64,000 bases of DNA from Aegilops tauschii subsp. strangulata. Taxonomy: Eukaryota; Streptophyta; Magnoliopsida; Poales; Poaceae. The number at the start of each line of letters is the position of its first letter. Position 1 is the stretch's first letter. A program made the position numbers and the translations under genes. The stretch is from NCBI RefSeq assembly GCF_002575655.3, contig NC_053039.3, forward strand, positions 242,584,622 through 242,648,621, given 5' to 3'. The notes under the pieces were generated by a model, which saw only the letters and a program-made list of their open reading frames with translations, had not been told where the DNA came from and searched no databases. Positions 1 through 11,007 of this stretch are shown piece after piece.

Positions 1-387
1 GTATTTTTGCGGTATTTATAGAACAAAGAGGCGGTCCGGGGGGAACCCCAGGTGGGCACAACCCACCAGGACGCGCCTGGGCCTCCTGGCGCGCCCTGGT
101 GGGTTGTCCCCTCCTTGGGACTCCCCCAGGTGCAACCAGGGCCCAACATCTTCCATCTGGCCCATAAAAAATCATCGTGGAGTTTCGTGGCATTTGGAGT
201 CCGTCTGGTATTGATTTTCTGCGATGTAAAAAACATGGAAAAAACAACAAGTGGCACTTGGCACTATGTCAATAGGTTAGTACCAAAAAAGATATAAAAT
301 GACTATGAAATGATTATAAAACATCAAATATTGATAATAAAATAGCATGGAACAATCAAAAATTATAGATACGTTGGAGACGTATCA
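1..387 (-). repeat. Athila-type Gypsy LTR, truncated by window edge
   Basis: This is the U3 side of an LTR whose element lies on the minus strand. It ends in ...GAGACGTATCA, the same terminus seen on the solo LTR at 31314 and, less the first bases, on element B's LTRs. The minus strand carries a TATAAATA box at 13-20. An inverted repeat (arms 60-77 and 88-105, 10-nt loop, one mismatch) lies just upstream of it. The element sits inside an Angela LTR that resumes at 388. Bases 388-392 (TAGAC) may be one copy of its target duplication, but the other copy is outside the window. Whether it is a solo LTR or part of a full element cannot be told. Confidence 0.75.
13..20 (-). promoter_or_regulatory. 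Putative LTR TATA box
   Basis: The minus strand reads TATAAATA about 40 bp downstream of the GGCGCGCC-type inverted repeat. This matches the hairpin-then-TATA order in the solo LTR at 30936-31018. The call rests on motif and position only. Confidence 0.5.
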
Positions 388-2028
388 TAGACTAAAAGCG
401 GAAGAGTTTGACAATGCGGTTGATGTAGTCGAACTTCTTCTCGTTCCGACCGATCAAGCACCGAACATACGGCACCTCCGAGTTCTTCACACGTTCAACT
501 CGATGACGTCCCTTGAACTCTTGATCCAGCAAAGTGTCGAGGGAGAGTTCCGTCAGCATGACGCGTGGTGACGGTGATGGTGAATTGATCCGCATAGGGC
601 TTCGCCTAAGGACTACGTGAATATGACCGAAGGCGTAAACTGTGGAGGGGGGCGCCGCACACGACTAACAATTGTTGGTGCGTGTTCTAGCGGTGCCCCC
701 CCATATATATAGGTTGGAAGGGAGGAGAGGCAGCCAAGGGGGCGCCCCAAGTAGGAGGAATCCTACTTGGGCACCTCCCCAATTCGACCTCCCCCCTTCC
801 ATAAGTTCCGGAGGGGGAAGGAAGGAGGAGGGAGGAGGGAAGGAAGGGGGAGGCCGAATCCCTCCCCTTCCTTCTCTCTTCCCCTCTTTTCTTCTCCTCC
901 TATTTCGTCCTATATGGGGGCGCACGGCTGGTCTGTCCCCATCTTGGCCCATTAGGCCCATATAGTTGTCGGGGGGGGGTGTCTGGAACCCCTTCCGGTG
1001 ACCCGATATGTACCCGGTACCCCCAGAACACTTCCGGTGTCTGAATATCATCGTACTATATATGAATCTTTACCTCTCGACCATTTCAAGACTCCTCGTT
1101 ATGTCCGTGATCTCATCCGGGACTCCGAACAACATTCGGTCACCAAATCACATAACTCATATAATACAAAATCGTCATCGAACGTTAAGCGTGCGGACCC
1201 TACGGGTTCGAGAACTATGTAGACACGACCGAGACACCTCTCCTGTCAATAACCAGCAGTGGAACCTGGATGCTCATATTGGTTCCCACATATTCTACGA
1301 AGATCTTTATCGGTCGTACCATAATGACAACATACGTTACTCCCTTTATCATCGGTATGTTACTTGCCCGAGATTCGATCATCGATATCATCATACCTAG
1401 CTCAATCTCCTTACCGACAAGTATCTTTACTCATTCCATAATACATCATCCCACAACTAACTCATTATTCACATTGCTTGCAAGGATTCTTATGATGTGT
1501 ATTAACGAGAGGGCCCAGAGATACCTCTCTGATACTCGGAGTGACAAATCCTAATCTCGATCTCTGCTAACCCAACAAACACCTTCGAAGATACCTGTAG
1601 AGCATCTTTATAATCACCCAGTTACGTTGTGACATTTGATAGCACACAAGGCATTCCTCCGGTATCCGGGAGTTGCATAATCTCATAGTCGAAGGAATAT
1701 GTATTTGACATGAAGAAAGCAATAGCAATAAAATTGAACGATCATTAGGCTAAGCTAACGGATGGATCTTGTCCATCACATCATTCTCCTAATGATGTGA
1801 TCCCGTTCATCAAATGAGAAAACATGTCTATGGTTAGGAAACTTAACCATCTTTAATTAACGAGCTAGTCTAGTAGAGGCTTACTAGGGACACTGTGTTT
1901 TGTCTATGTATCCACACATGTATCAATTTTCCGGTTAATACGATTCTAGCATGAATAATAAACATTTATCGTGATATAAGAAAATATAAAATAACAACTT
2001 TATTATTTCCTCAAGGGCATATTTCCTT
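388..2028 (-). repeat. Angela/BARE1/WIS-type Copia LTR no. 1 (3' LTR)
   Basis: Reverse-complemented, the right end reads TGAAGGAAATATGCCC followed by GAGGAAATAATAAAG, close to the start of BARE1/WIS/Angela LTRs. The body contains the characteristic segment about a site of ATGATGTGATGGACAAGA near 1770-1805. The left end was interrupted by the Athila-type LTR at 1-387. A TATA-like run lies at 703-711. An 11-bp inverted repeat (746-756 and 761-771, loop GGAA) lies upstream of it in element sense. The LTR adjoins the gag remnant directly on its right, so it is the 3' LTR of a copy that lost its pol region. Confidence 0.85.
703..711 (-). promoter_or_regulatory. TATA box of Angela-type LTR
   Basis: An ATATATATA run lies in the middle of the LTR on the minus strand, at a position matching the similar run in LTR no. 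3 near 27187-27196. It is presumed to be the LTR promoter core. Confidence 0.5.
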
Positions 2029-2780
2029 CAAGTTCCGCTTCGAGTGACCATTTCCTTTGCAATGGAAGCACTCAGTTTCAAGCTTGGGTCCAACTTTGGG
2101 CTTCTTCCCGGAGTGGCAACTCTCTTGCCATTCTTCTTCAAGTTCCCTTTCTTTTCCTTGCCCTTTTTCTTGAAACTAGTGGTCTTGTTAACCATCAACA
2201 CTAGATGCTCTTTCTTGATTTCTACCTTCGCCGATTTTAGCATCGCGAAGTGCTTGGGAATCGTTTTTGTCATCCCTTCATATTATAGTTCATCACGAAG
2301 TTCTAGTAGCTTGGTGATATAGAGAACTCTGTCAATCACTATCTTATCTGGAAGATTAACTCCCACTTGATTCAAGCAATTGTAGTACCCAGACAATCTG
2401 AGTATATGCTCACTGGCTGAGCTATTCTCCTCCATCTTGTAGGCAAAGTACTTGTCAAAGGTATCATACCTCTCTACATGGGCATGAGTCTAAAATACTA
2501 ATTTCGACTCTTGGGACATCTCATATGCTCTGCGGCGTTCAAAACGTTTTTGAAGTCCCGGTTCTAAGATGTAAAGCATGGCGCACTAAACTATCAAGTA
2601 GTCATCATACCGAGCTTGTCAAACATTCATAACGTCTGCATCTGCTCCTGCAATAGGTCTGTCACCTAGCGGTGCATCAAGGACATAATTCTTCTGTGCG
2701 CCAATGAGGATAATCCTCAGATCACAGACCCAGTCCGCATCATTGCTACAATCATATTTCAACTTTTCTCTAGGAACATA
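2029..2780 (-). pseudogene. Copia (Angela/BARE-type) gag remnant
   Basis: Minus-strand translation gives a recognisable but interrupted Copia gag. In order it shows a segment with LGDRPIAGADADV, then CAMLYILEPGLQKRFERR, then KMEENSSASEHILRLSGYY, then GVNLPDKIVIDR, then the lysine-rich linker, and finally the start of a CCHC zinc knuckle (CFHCKGNGHSKRN in an adjacent frame). There are several in-frame stops and at least one frameshift. The knuckle breaks off and the 3' LTR begins at once, so protease, integrase and reverse transcriptase are all deleted. Gag would normally form the cytoplasmic particle that packages element RNA; this copy cannot. Confidence 0.8.
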
Positions 2781-3349
2781 TCAAAATAATAAGGGAGCTA
2801 AATCGCGAGCTATTGATCTACAACATAGATATGCAAACACTATCAGGCCTAAGTTCATGCTAAATTAAGTTCAATTAATCGAATTACTTAAGAACTCCCA
2901 CTTAGGTAGACATCCCTCAAGTCATCTAAATGATACGCAGTCCAAATCAACTAAACCATGTCCGATCATCACGTGAGATGGAGTAGTCATCTATGGTGAA
3001 CATCTCTATGTTGATCATATCTACTATATGATTCACGTTCGACCTTTCGGTCTCCAGTGTCCTGAGGCCATGTATGTACATGCCAGGCTCGTCAAGTTTA
3101 ACCCAAGTATTCCGCATGTGCAAAACTATCTTGCACCCATTGTATGTGGACATAGAGTCTATCATACCCGATCATCACGTGGTGTCTCAACACGACGAAC
3201 TGTCGCAACGGTGCATACTCAGGGAGAACACTTATACTTTGAAATTTAGTTAAGGGATCATTTATAACGCTACCACCGTACTAAGAAAAATAAGATGCAT
3301 AAAAGATAAACATCACATGGAATCAAAATATGTGACATGATATGGCCAT
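2781..3349 (-). other. Angela-type internal leader, non-coding
   Basis: This stretch lies upstream of gag in element sense and shows no convincing reading frame. It resembles sequence commonly found in Triticeae Copia internal regions; I recognise the segment with ACGTGATGATCGGACATGG near 2955-2975 and a related copy near 3165-3180. It is cut at 3349 by element A. The primer-binding site and 5' LTR junction are absent here, probably lost in the deletion that also removed the right end of A. Confidence 0.5.
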
Positions 3350-4535
3350 TGATAACCCACAAGTATAGGGGATCGCAACAGTTTTCGAGGGTAGAGTATT
3401 CAACCCAAATTTATAGATTCGATACAAGGGGAGCCAAAGAATATTTGTAAGTATTAGCAGCTGAGTTGTCAATTCAACCACACCTGGAGATTAATTATGT
3501 GCAGCAACATGATCAGTAGCAAAGTAATATGATAGTTTTGATAATAGTAGCTGCAGCAATGGTAACGGTAACAGTGATAGCAGTAGTTTTGTAGCAAGTG
3601 AAACAGTAACAATAGTAGTAGTAACTTAGCAGAAACAATATAAGATAAATTCGTAGGCATTGGATCGGTAATTTGTTGGATGATATTCATCATGTGACAG
3701 TTATAACCCAGGGCGATACGACACTAGCTGCAGTTCATAAATATAATGTAGGCATGTATTCCGTAAATAGTCATACGTGCTTATGGAAAGAACTTGCATG
3801 ACATCTTTTGTCCTACCCTCCCATGGCAGCGAGGTCCAATTGGAAACTAAGAGATATTAAGGCTTCCTTTTAATAGAGAACCGGAACAAAGCATTAACAC
3901 ACGGTGAATACATGAACTCCTCAAACTACGGTCATCATCGGGAGTGGTCCCGACTATTGTCACTCCGGGGTTGCCGGATCATAACACGTAGTAGGTGACT
4001 ATAACTTGCAAGATCGGATCTAGAACATGGATATAATGGTGATAACATAAACGGTTCAGATCTGAAATCATGGCACCCGGGCCCAAAGTGACAAGCATTG
4101 AGCATGGCAAAGTCATAGCAACATCAATCTCAAAACATAGAGGCTACTAGGGATCAGGCCCTAACGAAACTAACTAGATTACATGATGAATCTCATCCAA
4201 CTCCTCACCGAGCAGCGAGCCTATGAAGGAACTACTCACTCCCGGTGGGGAGCATCATGGAATTGGCGATGGAGAAGGGTTGGTGACGACGAAGATCGAA
4301 GATCCCCCTCTCTGGAGCCCCAAACGGACTCCAGATCTGGCCTCCTGATAAAGAATAGGAGGTGACGGTGGCTCCATCTCGTGGAACATGATAATTCTTT
4401 CTTCCTGGTTTTTTCTGGAAAAATGTGATTTTGTAGCGTAGGTTTCAGGGTCTACGGGGCCACTAGGTGGGGACAACCCACCTGGGCGCGCCTGGGGGGG
4501 GGGGGGCAGGCGTGCCCTAGTGGGGTGTCCCTTTC
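3350..4535 (-). repeat. Element A left (3') LTR, truncated at its U3 end
   Basis: It begins TGATAACCCACAAGTATAGG and matches 11008-12455 base for base over long stretches, apart from the MITE in the right copy. At about 4535 LTR-like sequence gives way to internal sequence without the expected ...GAGACGTATCA end. Comparison with the LTR at 1-387 suggests roughly 270 bp of U3 plus the polypurine tract are missing. A long G run lies between two GGCGYGCC arms (4485-4492 and 4509-4516). Confidence 0.75.
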
Positions 4536-6352
4536 TGAGACCGCAAAACATAAATGCAGAGCACCTCCAAAGTTCAAGCAGCGACTAAACATTGTAATTC
4601 ATGGTAGAAAAGATCATGTCATGATGCACCCAACATTAGCTACATACAATGCATCAGCATGACAGCAGTGCTCTCAGGTTCCGGCGCTTATTTTAGAAGG
4701 TGATGACACAACATAAAAGTAAATAGATAGTCCCTTCGCAAAGGGCATCAGTGATTTGCAGAGGTGCCAGAGCTCAAGTTTTTAATACAGAGGTAAATGA
4801 TATTTTGAGAAATGCACCCTTCTTGTTTACTTCACGGCCATCACTTATCAATATATTCCATGCTAAGCACGCTAGTGGCGGTTCCCAAGCGATAAAAGTA
4901 AAGGTTTACTCCCCCTCCACCAACAATCACACTCCACGGCTTGTCCGAAACAACGGGTGCCGTCCATAACAAAAATAGTCCCGGGGGAGTTCTGTTTAAT
5001 TATTTGCAATTTGAGTTCAGGACTGGGAATCCCTACCGCCCTTTTCTCGTGCGATGGTGAGTGAATAACACTCATCCTGAGAATAACCCGCTTAGCATGG
5101 AAGATACCGACTACCTCCTGTCGTTCCATGAATGATCCAGGCACACAAAAAGGATATTTATTTGAAGTTTTTTAGAGATGGCACATGCAAGTTTAATTAG
5201 GACGGCAGGGTAATACCACATATAGGTAGGTATGGTGGACTCATCTGGAATAACCTGGGTTCAAGGTTTTTGATGTACAAGAAGAATTCCCACTTAGTAC
5301 AGGCGAAGGCTAGCAAATAGGTTTAGAAGCGGCCAGCTAAAGAGCAACAACGATCATGAACATGCATTATGCATAAGTAACATTGGACACTAGCATGAGT
5401 AGGATATGAACACCATGAACATAAATATCATAGAGGCTATGTTGGTTTTGATTCAACTACATACATGAACATGTGCCAAGTCAAGCCACTCGAACATTCA
5501 GAGGAGGATACCATATCATTATACTACTTCACAATCATTTTAACGCAATGTTGATATCCAAGATAAATCATTATCCACTCCTAGCTACTTACGCATGGCA
5601 TGAGAAACTATAATATCTAATTGTCATTGCAAACATGTTTAATCATAATGGGCTGAATCATGGATACTAGGTTAAACATATTTAAATAGAACATGTTGAG
5701 TTCATACCCGTTTCTCTCTGCAACCCCTAGTTCATCGAATGTCGTCATTATTGCCTTTCACTTGCACGACCGAACGATGTGAAAATAATAATAATGCAAG
5801 AGTGCCATGGACTAAGCTGGAATCTGCAAACATTTTATTCAACAGGAGAAGACAAGGTAATATGGGCTCTTTGTTAGATAAACAATTATGCATATGAGAG
5901 CCACTCAACATTTTCATCATGGTCTTATCCTCGGTATGACTCGAATAAAAAGAAAAGAAATTCAGAGAAACACACTGAAATATTTTTGGAGCTTTTGGTT
6001 TTCTTGAAAGAGCAAAATAAAAAGGGAAAAGCATAAAACGAGGAAAACTATTTACACGGGAAAGCTCCCAACAAGCAAAAGAATAACAAAGAAATCTTTT
6101 TGGGTTTTCTTTTTAGTGCTACAACAATTTAAACTAGGAAGAAAAATAAAAAAGAAGCAGGAAATATATTTGTATTTTCTCAAAGTTTTTCAAACACACA
6201 AGAAGAAAGCGAGGAAACAAATTTAACATGGATGATACAATGAAAAAGTGTGGAAACCGACAACTGGAATGAAATGTGTGAACATGAATGTAATGTCGGT
6301 GAGAAACACGTACTCCACCAAGCTTAGGCTTTTGGCCTAACTTGGTAATCAG
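4536..6352 (-). other. Element A 3' untranslated region
   Basis: This is about 1.8 kb between the accessory gene and the left LTR. No open frame resembles a known protein; short frames at 4872-5144 and 5732-6034 are unsupported. The composition is AT-rich with purine runs around 6000-6250. Segments such as CCCTTCGCAAAGGG near 4733-4746 have counterparts in the 3' region of element B near 38790, consistent with a shared Athila-type 3' region. Confidence 0.5.
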
Positions 6353-7371
6353 TCAGTAGTCGAAGAAACCATGGGGTCCGTTGTCGAACTTCTGAGGGGC
6401 GTGCACCCATGGATCCCGCTGCCGAGGCTCCTCCTCTGCTGCAGCATGGTCGTTCCGGTAGGCGATGATATCCACAGGCATAATCCTATATCTGCCCCTG
6501 GCAATAGGATCAAACAAAGCAGGCGCAGGCAATGGAATAATACCATGAGTGTTCACGCTGAAAACCAGGTTATACGGAATAGGAATGTTAGGGTAATCTC
6601 TTGCAATAAACTAGTGGTGTTCCATGGCTGCACGATCTAGGTAAACTTTGGGCAGAGGATAATCATGAAGGCGTATCTCAACATCGAAGCGAGCCGCCAA
6701 ACGAGTAGCGTAAATACCACCATGTATTTTACCCTTGGACTTATTAATGTGGAGGCGACGTGCCACAATAGCTCCCAAGCTATAAGTGTTGTCGCCCTCT
6801 AGTGCATGACGTAAAATAGCAAGGTCTGGTGAACTGAGTGCACCCAGTTTCTCTCTAGCATGCAAGCATTTCGCAATGAAAAGAGCAAAATAATGAACAA
6901 CAGGAAAATGCAAGCCAGCAGCAGTGATACTCGACACCCCTCTCTCATCACCCACCGTCAGAGTACGATAAAAGCTTTCAAACTCTACGGGCCTAGGCTC
7001 TGCCAAACTACCATCAGAAGGAAGCAAGCATATTTCACAAAATTCAGTAAGCGGTATTTGATGGGGTTCAACATTAAATTAAATTGCACCTCAGGGGGAT
7101 TATTCCTAGGAAGAAAATTAAAACTTTGAACAAAGGTGTTTGTGAGGAGATGATACTGTTCACATTCAGCTACGATGAAGTTGGTGAGGCCGACATTAAC
7201 ATCCTATTGTGTAAACTCTTGAAGGATTCCAGCCCCTTCCATGAACGGGGTATGCGGCCATTCGCACGGACGTACTTCCGCCATCCTCCGGGTATGGAGA
7301 TCACTTTCAGACGACTCCCCAATCACTCCCTTGGAGTTCTTCTTGGAAGCTAACTTCCTAAAGATATTCAT
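6353..7371 (-). pseudogene. ATHILA ORF1-like accessory gene, broken
   Basis: From the ATG at 7371 the minus strand encodes about 340 residues resembling the plant ATHILA ORF-1 family (from memory, PF03078), including EFCEICLLPSDG, FYRTLTVGDERG, GAIVARRLHINKSKG and GGIYATRLA. An in-frame stop lies near 7205, a frameshift near 7030, and a further TAG stop at 6611, after which the same frame continues to 6353. The start is preceded by a plausible leader intron. No membrane segment or signal peptide is visible, so I do not call it an envelope gene. Its biochemical role is unknown. Confidence 0.7.
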
Positions 7372-7378
7372 CTTTTTC

Positions 7379-7611
7379 CTATGAACAAAATTCTGAAATT
7401 TTTAGTCCAAAGAATTTTCTCAACAAAACTTTACAAGATTGATAACAACTACTCATAGGGATACATAGAGGCCATAGCAAGCATTCAAACTACTTAGAAC
7501 TCTAAGAATTCAACATGCAAGCTCATCTACAGCAGCACCAAGAGTAGCTAATTATTCAAAATATAAACCACTAAAGCAAAAACTAATTGGACAAACGGTA
7601 GAGTCACATAC
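7379..7611 (-). other. Putative leader intron of the ATHILA ORF1-like gene
   Basis: The minus strand shows donor GTATGT at 7611-7606 and acceptor TTCATAG ending at 7379, eight bases upstream of the ATG at 7371. The interval is T-rich and has no open frame. This fits a 5' untranslated intron. It implies the accessory gene has its own transcript or is spliced from the genomic RNA. Confidence 0.5.
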
Positions 7612-7782
7612 CAAGCAACAATCCCCCGAAACAGTTTTCGGAAATGGAGCTTCGAGCAAAGAGATCGAAATCCACGGGTTTGAGAGCAAGAACATGAGAG
7701 GGAGAGCAATGGTGATCTTTTTCTAGAGGTAGGTGATGATGTGGGATGAAGAGATAAGTGCGGGGGCCCACGTGGGGACCAG

Positions 7783-7828
7783 AACCCACCAGGGCGCGCC
7801 CGGGGGTCCTGGCGCGCCCAGGTGGGTT
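7783..7828. repeat. GC-rich inverted repeat upstream of the accessory gene
   Basis: Arms 7783-7800 and 7811-7828 pair at 17 of 18 positions around a 10-nt loop, with GGCGCGCC at the loop-proximal end. It has the same geometry as the LTR hairpin at 60-105. It lies about 410 bp upstream of the ATHILA ORF1-like start. The rest of 7612-8156 holds no recognisable frame and is probably the 5' leader or promoter of that gene. Confidence 0.75.
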
Positions 7829-8156
7829 CTGCCCACCTGGTGCACCTCCCTCTGATGTTATTTGCACCAAAAAATCTTAAATATTCAGAAAAAATCGTAT
7901 TAAATTTTCACAGCATTTTGAGAACTTTTATTTTTGGGTCATTTTTTATTGCACGGGGAAATACAGAAAACAGACAAAACATGGCATTTTATTTTATTTA
8001 ACTAATAAAAACAGAAAACAAAAGGTAGGAACAGAAGGTAGTGCTCACTAAATTCATCAACTTCATACCTCTCAAAAATGATCCTTAATAAGGTTGATCA
8101 AGTCTTATTAACAACCACTTTCGATTAGCATGAAACCGAAGAACTTTCGTAAATCA

Positions 8157-8732
8157 CTAAGTTACCTCAACGGGTATATGAATGTCCCCAACAATAAGCA
8201 TTTCATATTTCTTTTTAACAGTAGGTAGAGGTAGTTGAAAACTTCCAATAGTGATTGTCGGAGATTTTTCAATAACATTAATACCATTCACTTGGAATTG
8301 TTTCTTCGGAAAGTGCACCGTATGCTCATTACCATTGATATGAAAAGTGATCTTGCTTTTATTGCAATCAATAACAGCCCCTGTAGTATTCAAGAAGGGT
8401 CTACCAAGGATAATCGACATGTTGTCGTCCTCAAGCATCTCAAGTATAACAAAGTCAGTCAAAATAGTAACATTAGCAACAACAACGGGAACATCCTCAC
8501 AGACACCGATAGGTGTGGCAGTTGATTTGTCAGCCATTTGCAAAGATATTTCAGTAGGTGTGAGTTTATTCAAGTCAAGTCTTTTATATAAAGAGAAAGG
8601 CATAACAATAGCACCAGCTCCTATATCACATAAAGCAGTTTTCACATAATTTCTTTTGATGGAGCAAGGTATAGTTGGTATTCCCGGATCTCCAAGTTTT
8701 AGGTACTCAATCTTTAAAAGTATAATTAGCAA
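8157..8732 (-). CDS. Element A aspartic protease domain
   Basis: An open 191-residue segment carries a retropepsin-like domain. The flap-side motif is LCDIGAGAIVMP, where the usual D-S/T-G is D-I-G as is common in Athila-type proteases, and a downstream ILGRPFLNT follows. It would cleave the Gag polyprotein inside the particle. The frame overlaps the last gag segment, so a frameshift separates the two in this copy. Sequence after 8157 does not lead into reverse transcriptase, unlike element B where protease and reverse transcriptase share one frame. Confidence 0.8.
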   Translation of the reverse strand: MLIILLKIEYLKLGDPGIPTIPCSIKRNYVKTALCDIGAGAIVMPFSLYKRLDLNKLTPTEISLQMADKSTATPIGVCEDVPVVVANVTILTDFVILEMLEDDNMSIILGRPFLNTTGAVIDCNKSKITFHINGNEHTVHFPKKQFQVNGINVIEKSPTITIGSFQLPLPTVKKKYEMLIVGDIHIPVEVT

Positions 8733-10849
8733 GCATAGTGGAGATTTCAGCTTCCGGTATTTTTCTCTTATTGGTGATGATGTCTTTCATATACTTTGCA
8801 TAAGGAGGCATTTTCAAGATATCAGTCAAGCGAGTACGCAAAAAGACTGGCCTCGGCATTTCAGCAAAGCATTCAAATTCCTCATCATCTTTCTTTTTTG
8901 TTGACTTGGGTGGAAAAGGCATAGGTTTTTTAACCCACGGTTCTCTTTCTTTACCGTGTTTTCTAGCAATAAAATCTCTTTTACCATATCATGTATTCTT
9001 TGTTTGTGGGTTATCAAGATCAACTGCAGGTTCGATCTCAACATCATTGTCTGGTTCTTTACTATTTATTTGAGTGTTTTCATGAACCTCATCATTATCT
9101 TTTTCATTATCAGAAGGTGACTGTTCATTACCAGATTGAGTTTCAGCATCAGAAATAGAAATTTCATTATCATTATCAAGAGGTTTTTCTACTTCAGGTT
9201 CACCAGAGGCATGCAAAGTCCTATCATTTTTCCTCTTCTTTTTGTTTTTAGAAGGACTACGTGCATCAGTGTTAACTCTTTGAGAGTCTTGTTCGATTCT
9301 TTTTGGGTGTCCCTCAGGATAAAGTGGTTCCTGAGTCATTCTACCTCCCCTAATCATTACTCTAACAGCATGATCATTGATATTATTATTCATTTCATCA
9401 AGCAACTCTCTTTGAGATTTAGTAACTTGTTCTAACTGAGTTTGAACCATAGAAGCATGCTTTCCCACACCTCTAACATCATTTGAGATTCTAAATAACA
9501 AGTCACTCAAGCGAGCAATCATATCATAATTGTATTTCAATTGTTTCATAACATTTGCATTGAAGTGATCTCGTTTCTAATGTAATTTTCAAACTCATAA
9601 TGGCATTGGCTAGGGTGCATATTGTGAGGATTGTCATTATCATTGAATTTCATTAGAAAATTTACCTCTACCACCTTAGGTGGTGGTGTATCAAGCCCAT
9701 GTATTTCTTCAATAGGAGGTAAATTTTTGACATCCTCAGCATTAATACCTTTTTCCTTCATAGATTTCTTTGCCTCTTGCATATCTTTAGGACTGAGATA
9801 TAAGATACCCCTCTTCTTTGGAGTGGGTTTAACCGGTGCTTCAGGAAGAGTCCAATCATCATAGTTTTTAATATGTTATTCAATAATTCTTCAGCTTACC
9901 CAATAGTTCGTTCCCTGAAAACACAACCAGCACAACTATCTAGGAAATCCCTAGAAGTATCGGTTAGTCCATTATAGAAGATATCAAGTATTTCACTTTT
10001 CTTAAGAGGATGATCAGGCAAAGCATTAAGAATTTGGCAAAGCCTCCCCCAAGCTTGTGGGAGACTCTCTTCTTTAATTTGCACAAAGTTAAATATTTCC
10101 TGTAAGGCAGCTTATTTATTATGAGCAGGGAAATATTTTCCAGAGAAGTAATAAATCATATCCTGGGGACTACACACACAACCAGGAGCAAGAGTATTGT
10201 ACCAAGCTTTAGCATCACCCTTTAAGGAGAATGGAAATAATTTGAGAATATAGTAATAGCGAGTTTTCTCATCATGAGTAAAAAGGGTGGCTATGTCATT
10301 CAACTTAGTAAGATGTGCCACAATAGTTTCAGTTTCACAACCATGGAAAGGATCAGATTCAACCAAAGTGATTAACTCTGGGTCGACAGAGAATTCATAA
10401 TTCTTATCATTAATAAAGATGGGTGAAGTAGCAAACGTAGGATCATATTGCATTCTAGCATTCAAGGATTTTTCTTTATACTTGCAATATAATTTCTCTA
10501 GATCATCTCTATCCTTACAAGCAAGAATGTCTCTAGTTGTCTCCTCATTCATAACATAGCCTTCCGGTACCTTAGGCAATTCATATCTAGGAGGGCTAGT
10601 TCTAGTAGGTGTCTCAAGATTTCTAGTTTCAAGCTCATCATCCGTTTCAACAATATCATGTTGTCTTACTCTAGCAATTTGTTCATCAAGAAAGTCACCT
10701 AGTGGCACATCATCATCATCAAGCAAGGTACTAGCATCATCATAACTATCATTCATAGCAGAAGTAGCATCATCAATAACTTGCGACATATCAGGATTAA
10801 TAGCATGTGGTGGTGTTGCAAGTTTACTTATAACAGAAGGTGAATCCAA
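8707..10849 (-). pseudogene. Element A gag, fragmented
   Basis: The start is chosen at the ATG at 10849, about 130 bases downstream of the primer site. The first 245 residues include the core retrotransposon Gag fold signature (FPFSLKGDAKAWYNTLAPG, then a YYFSGKYFP helix). A stop at 10112 is followed by the matching continuation SLPQAWGRLCQILNALPDH at 10084-9896. Degraded pieces then run at 9782-9546, 9549-8989 and 8922-8707, acidic and serine-rich, before the protease. The protein would assemble into virus-like particles; this copy has several stops and frameshifts. Confidence 0.8.
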
Positions 10850-10978
10850 AGCAGAGCTAGATGGCAGTTCCTTACCTCCCTCGTCTTAGAGGGATAAATC
10901 TTAGTCTTAGCATCCTTCAGATTCTTCATAGTGATAAATTGATAACAATCCCAAGTGACTCAACGAATATAGCTATGC

Positions 10979-10996
10979 TCACCGGCAACGGCGCCA
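10979..10996 (-). other. Primer-binding site of element A (tRNA-Asp type)
   Basis: The minus strand reads TGGCGCCGTTGCCGGTGA, 11 bases inside the right LTR. It differs at one base from the site in element B (TGGCGCCGTTGCCGGGGA). This sequence is the known tRNA-Asp type primer site of Athila-like plant elements. It fixes the element's orientation. Confidence 0.85.
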
Positions 10997-11007
10997 GAAA
11001 AAGGTCT

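Noticed and set aside
1008..1554. Frames of 94 to 130 residues in the Angela LTR
   Set aside because: They lie in LTR sequence, differ between the LTR copies, and resemble no protein.
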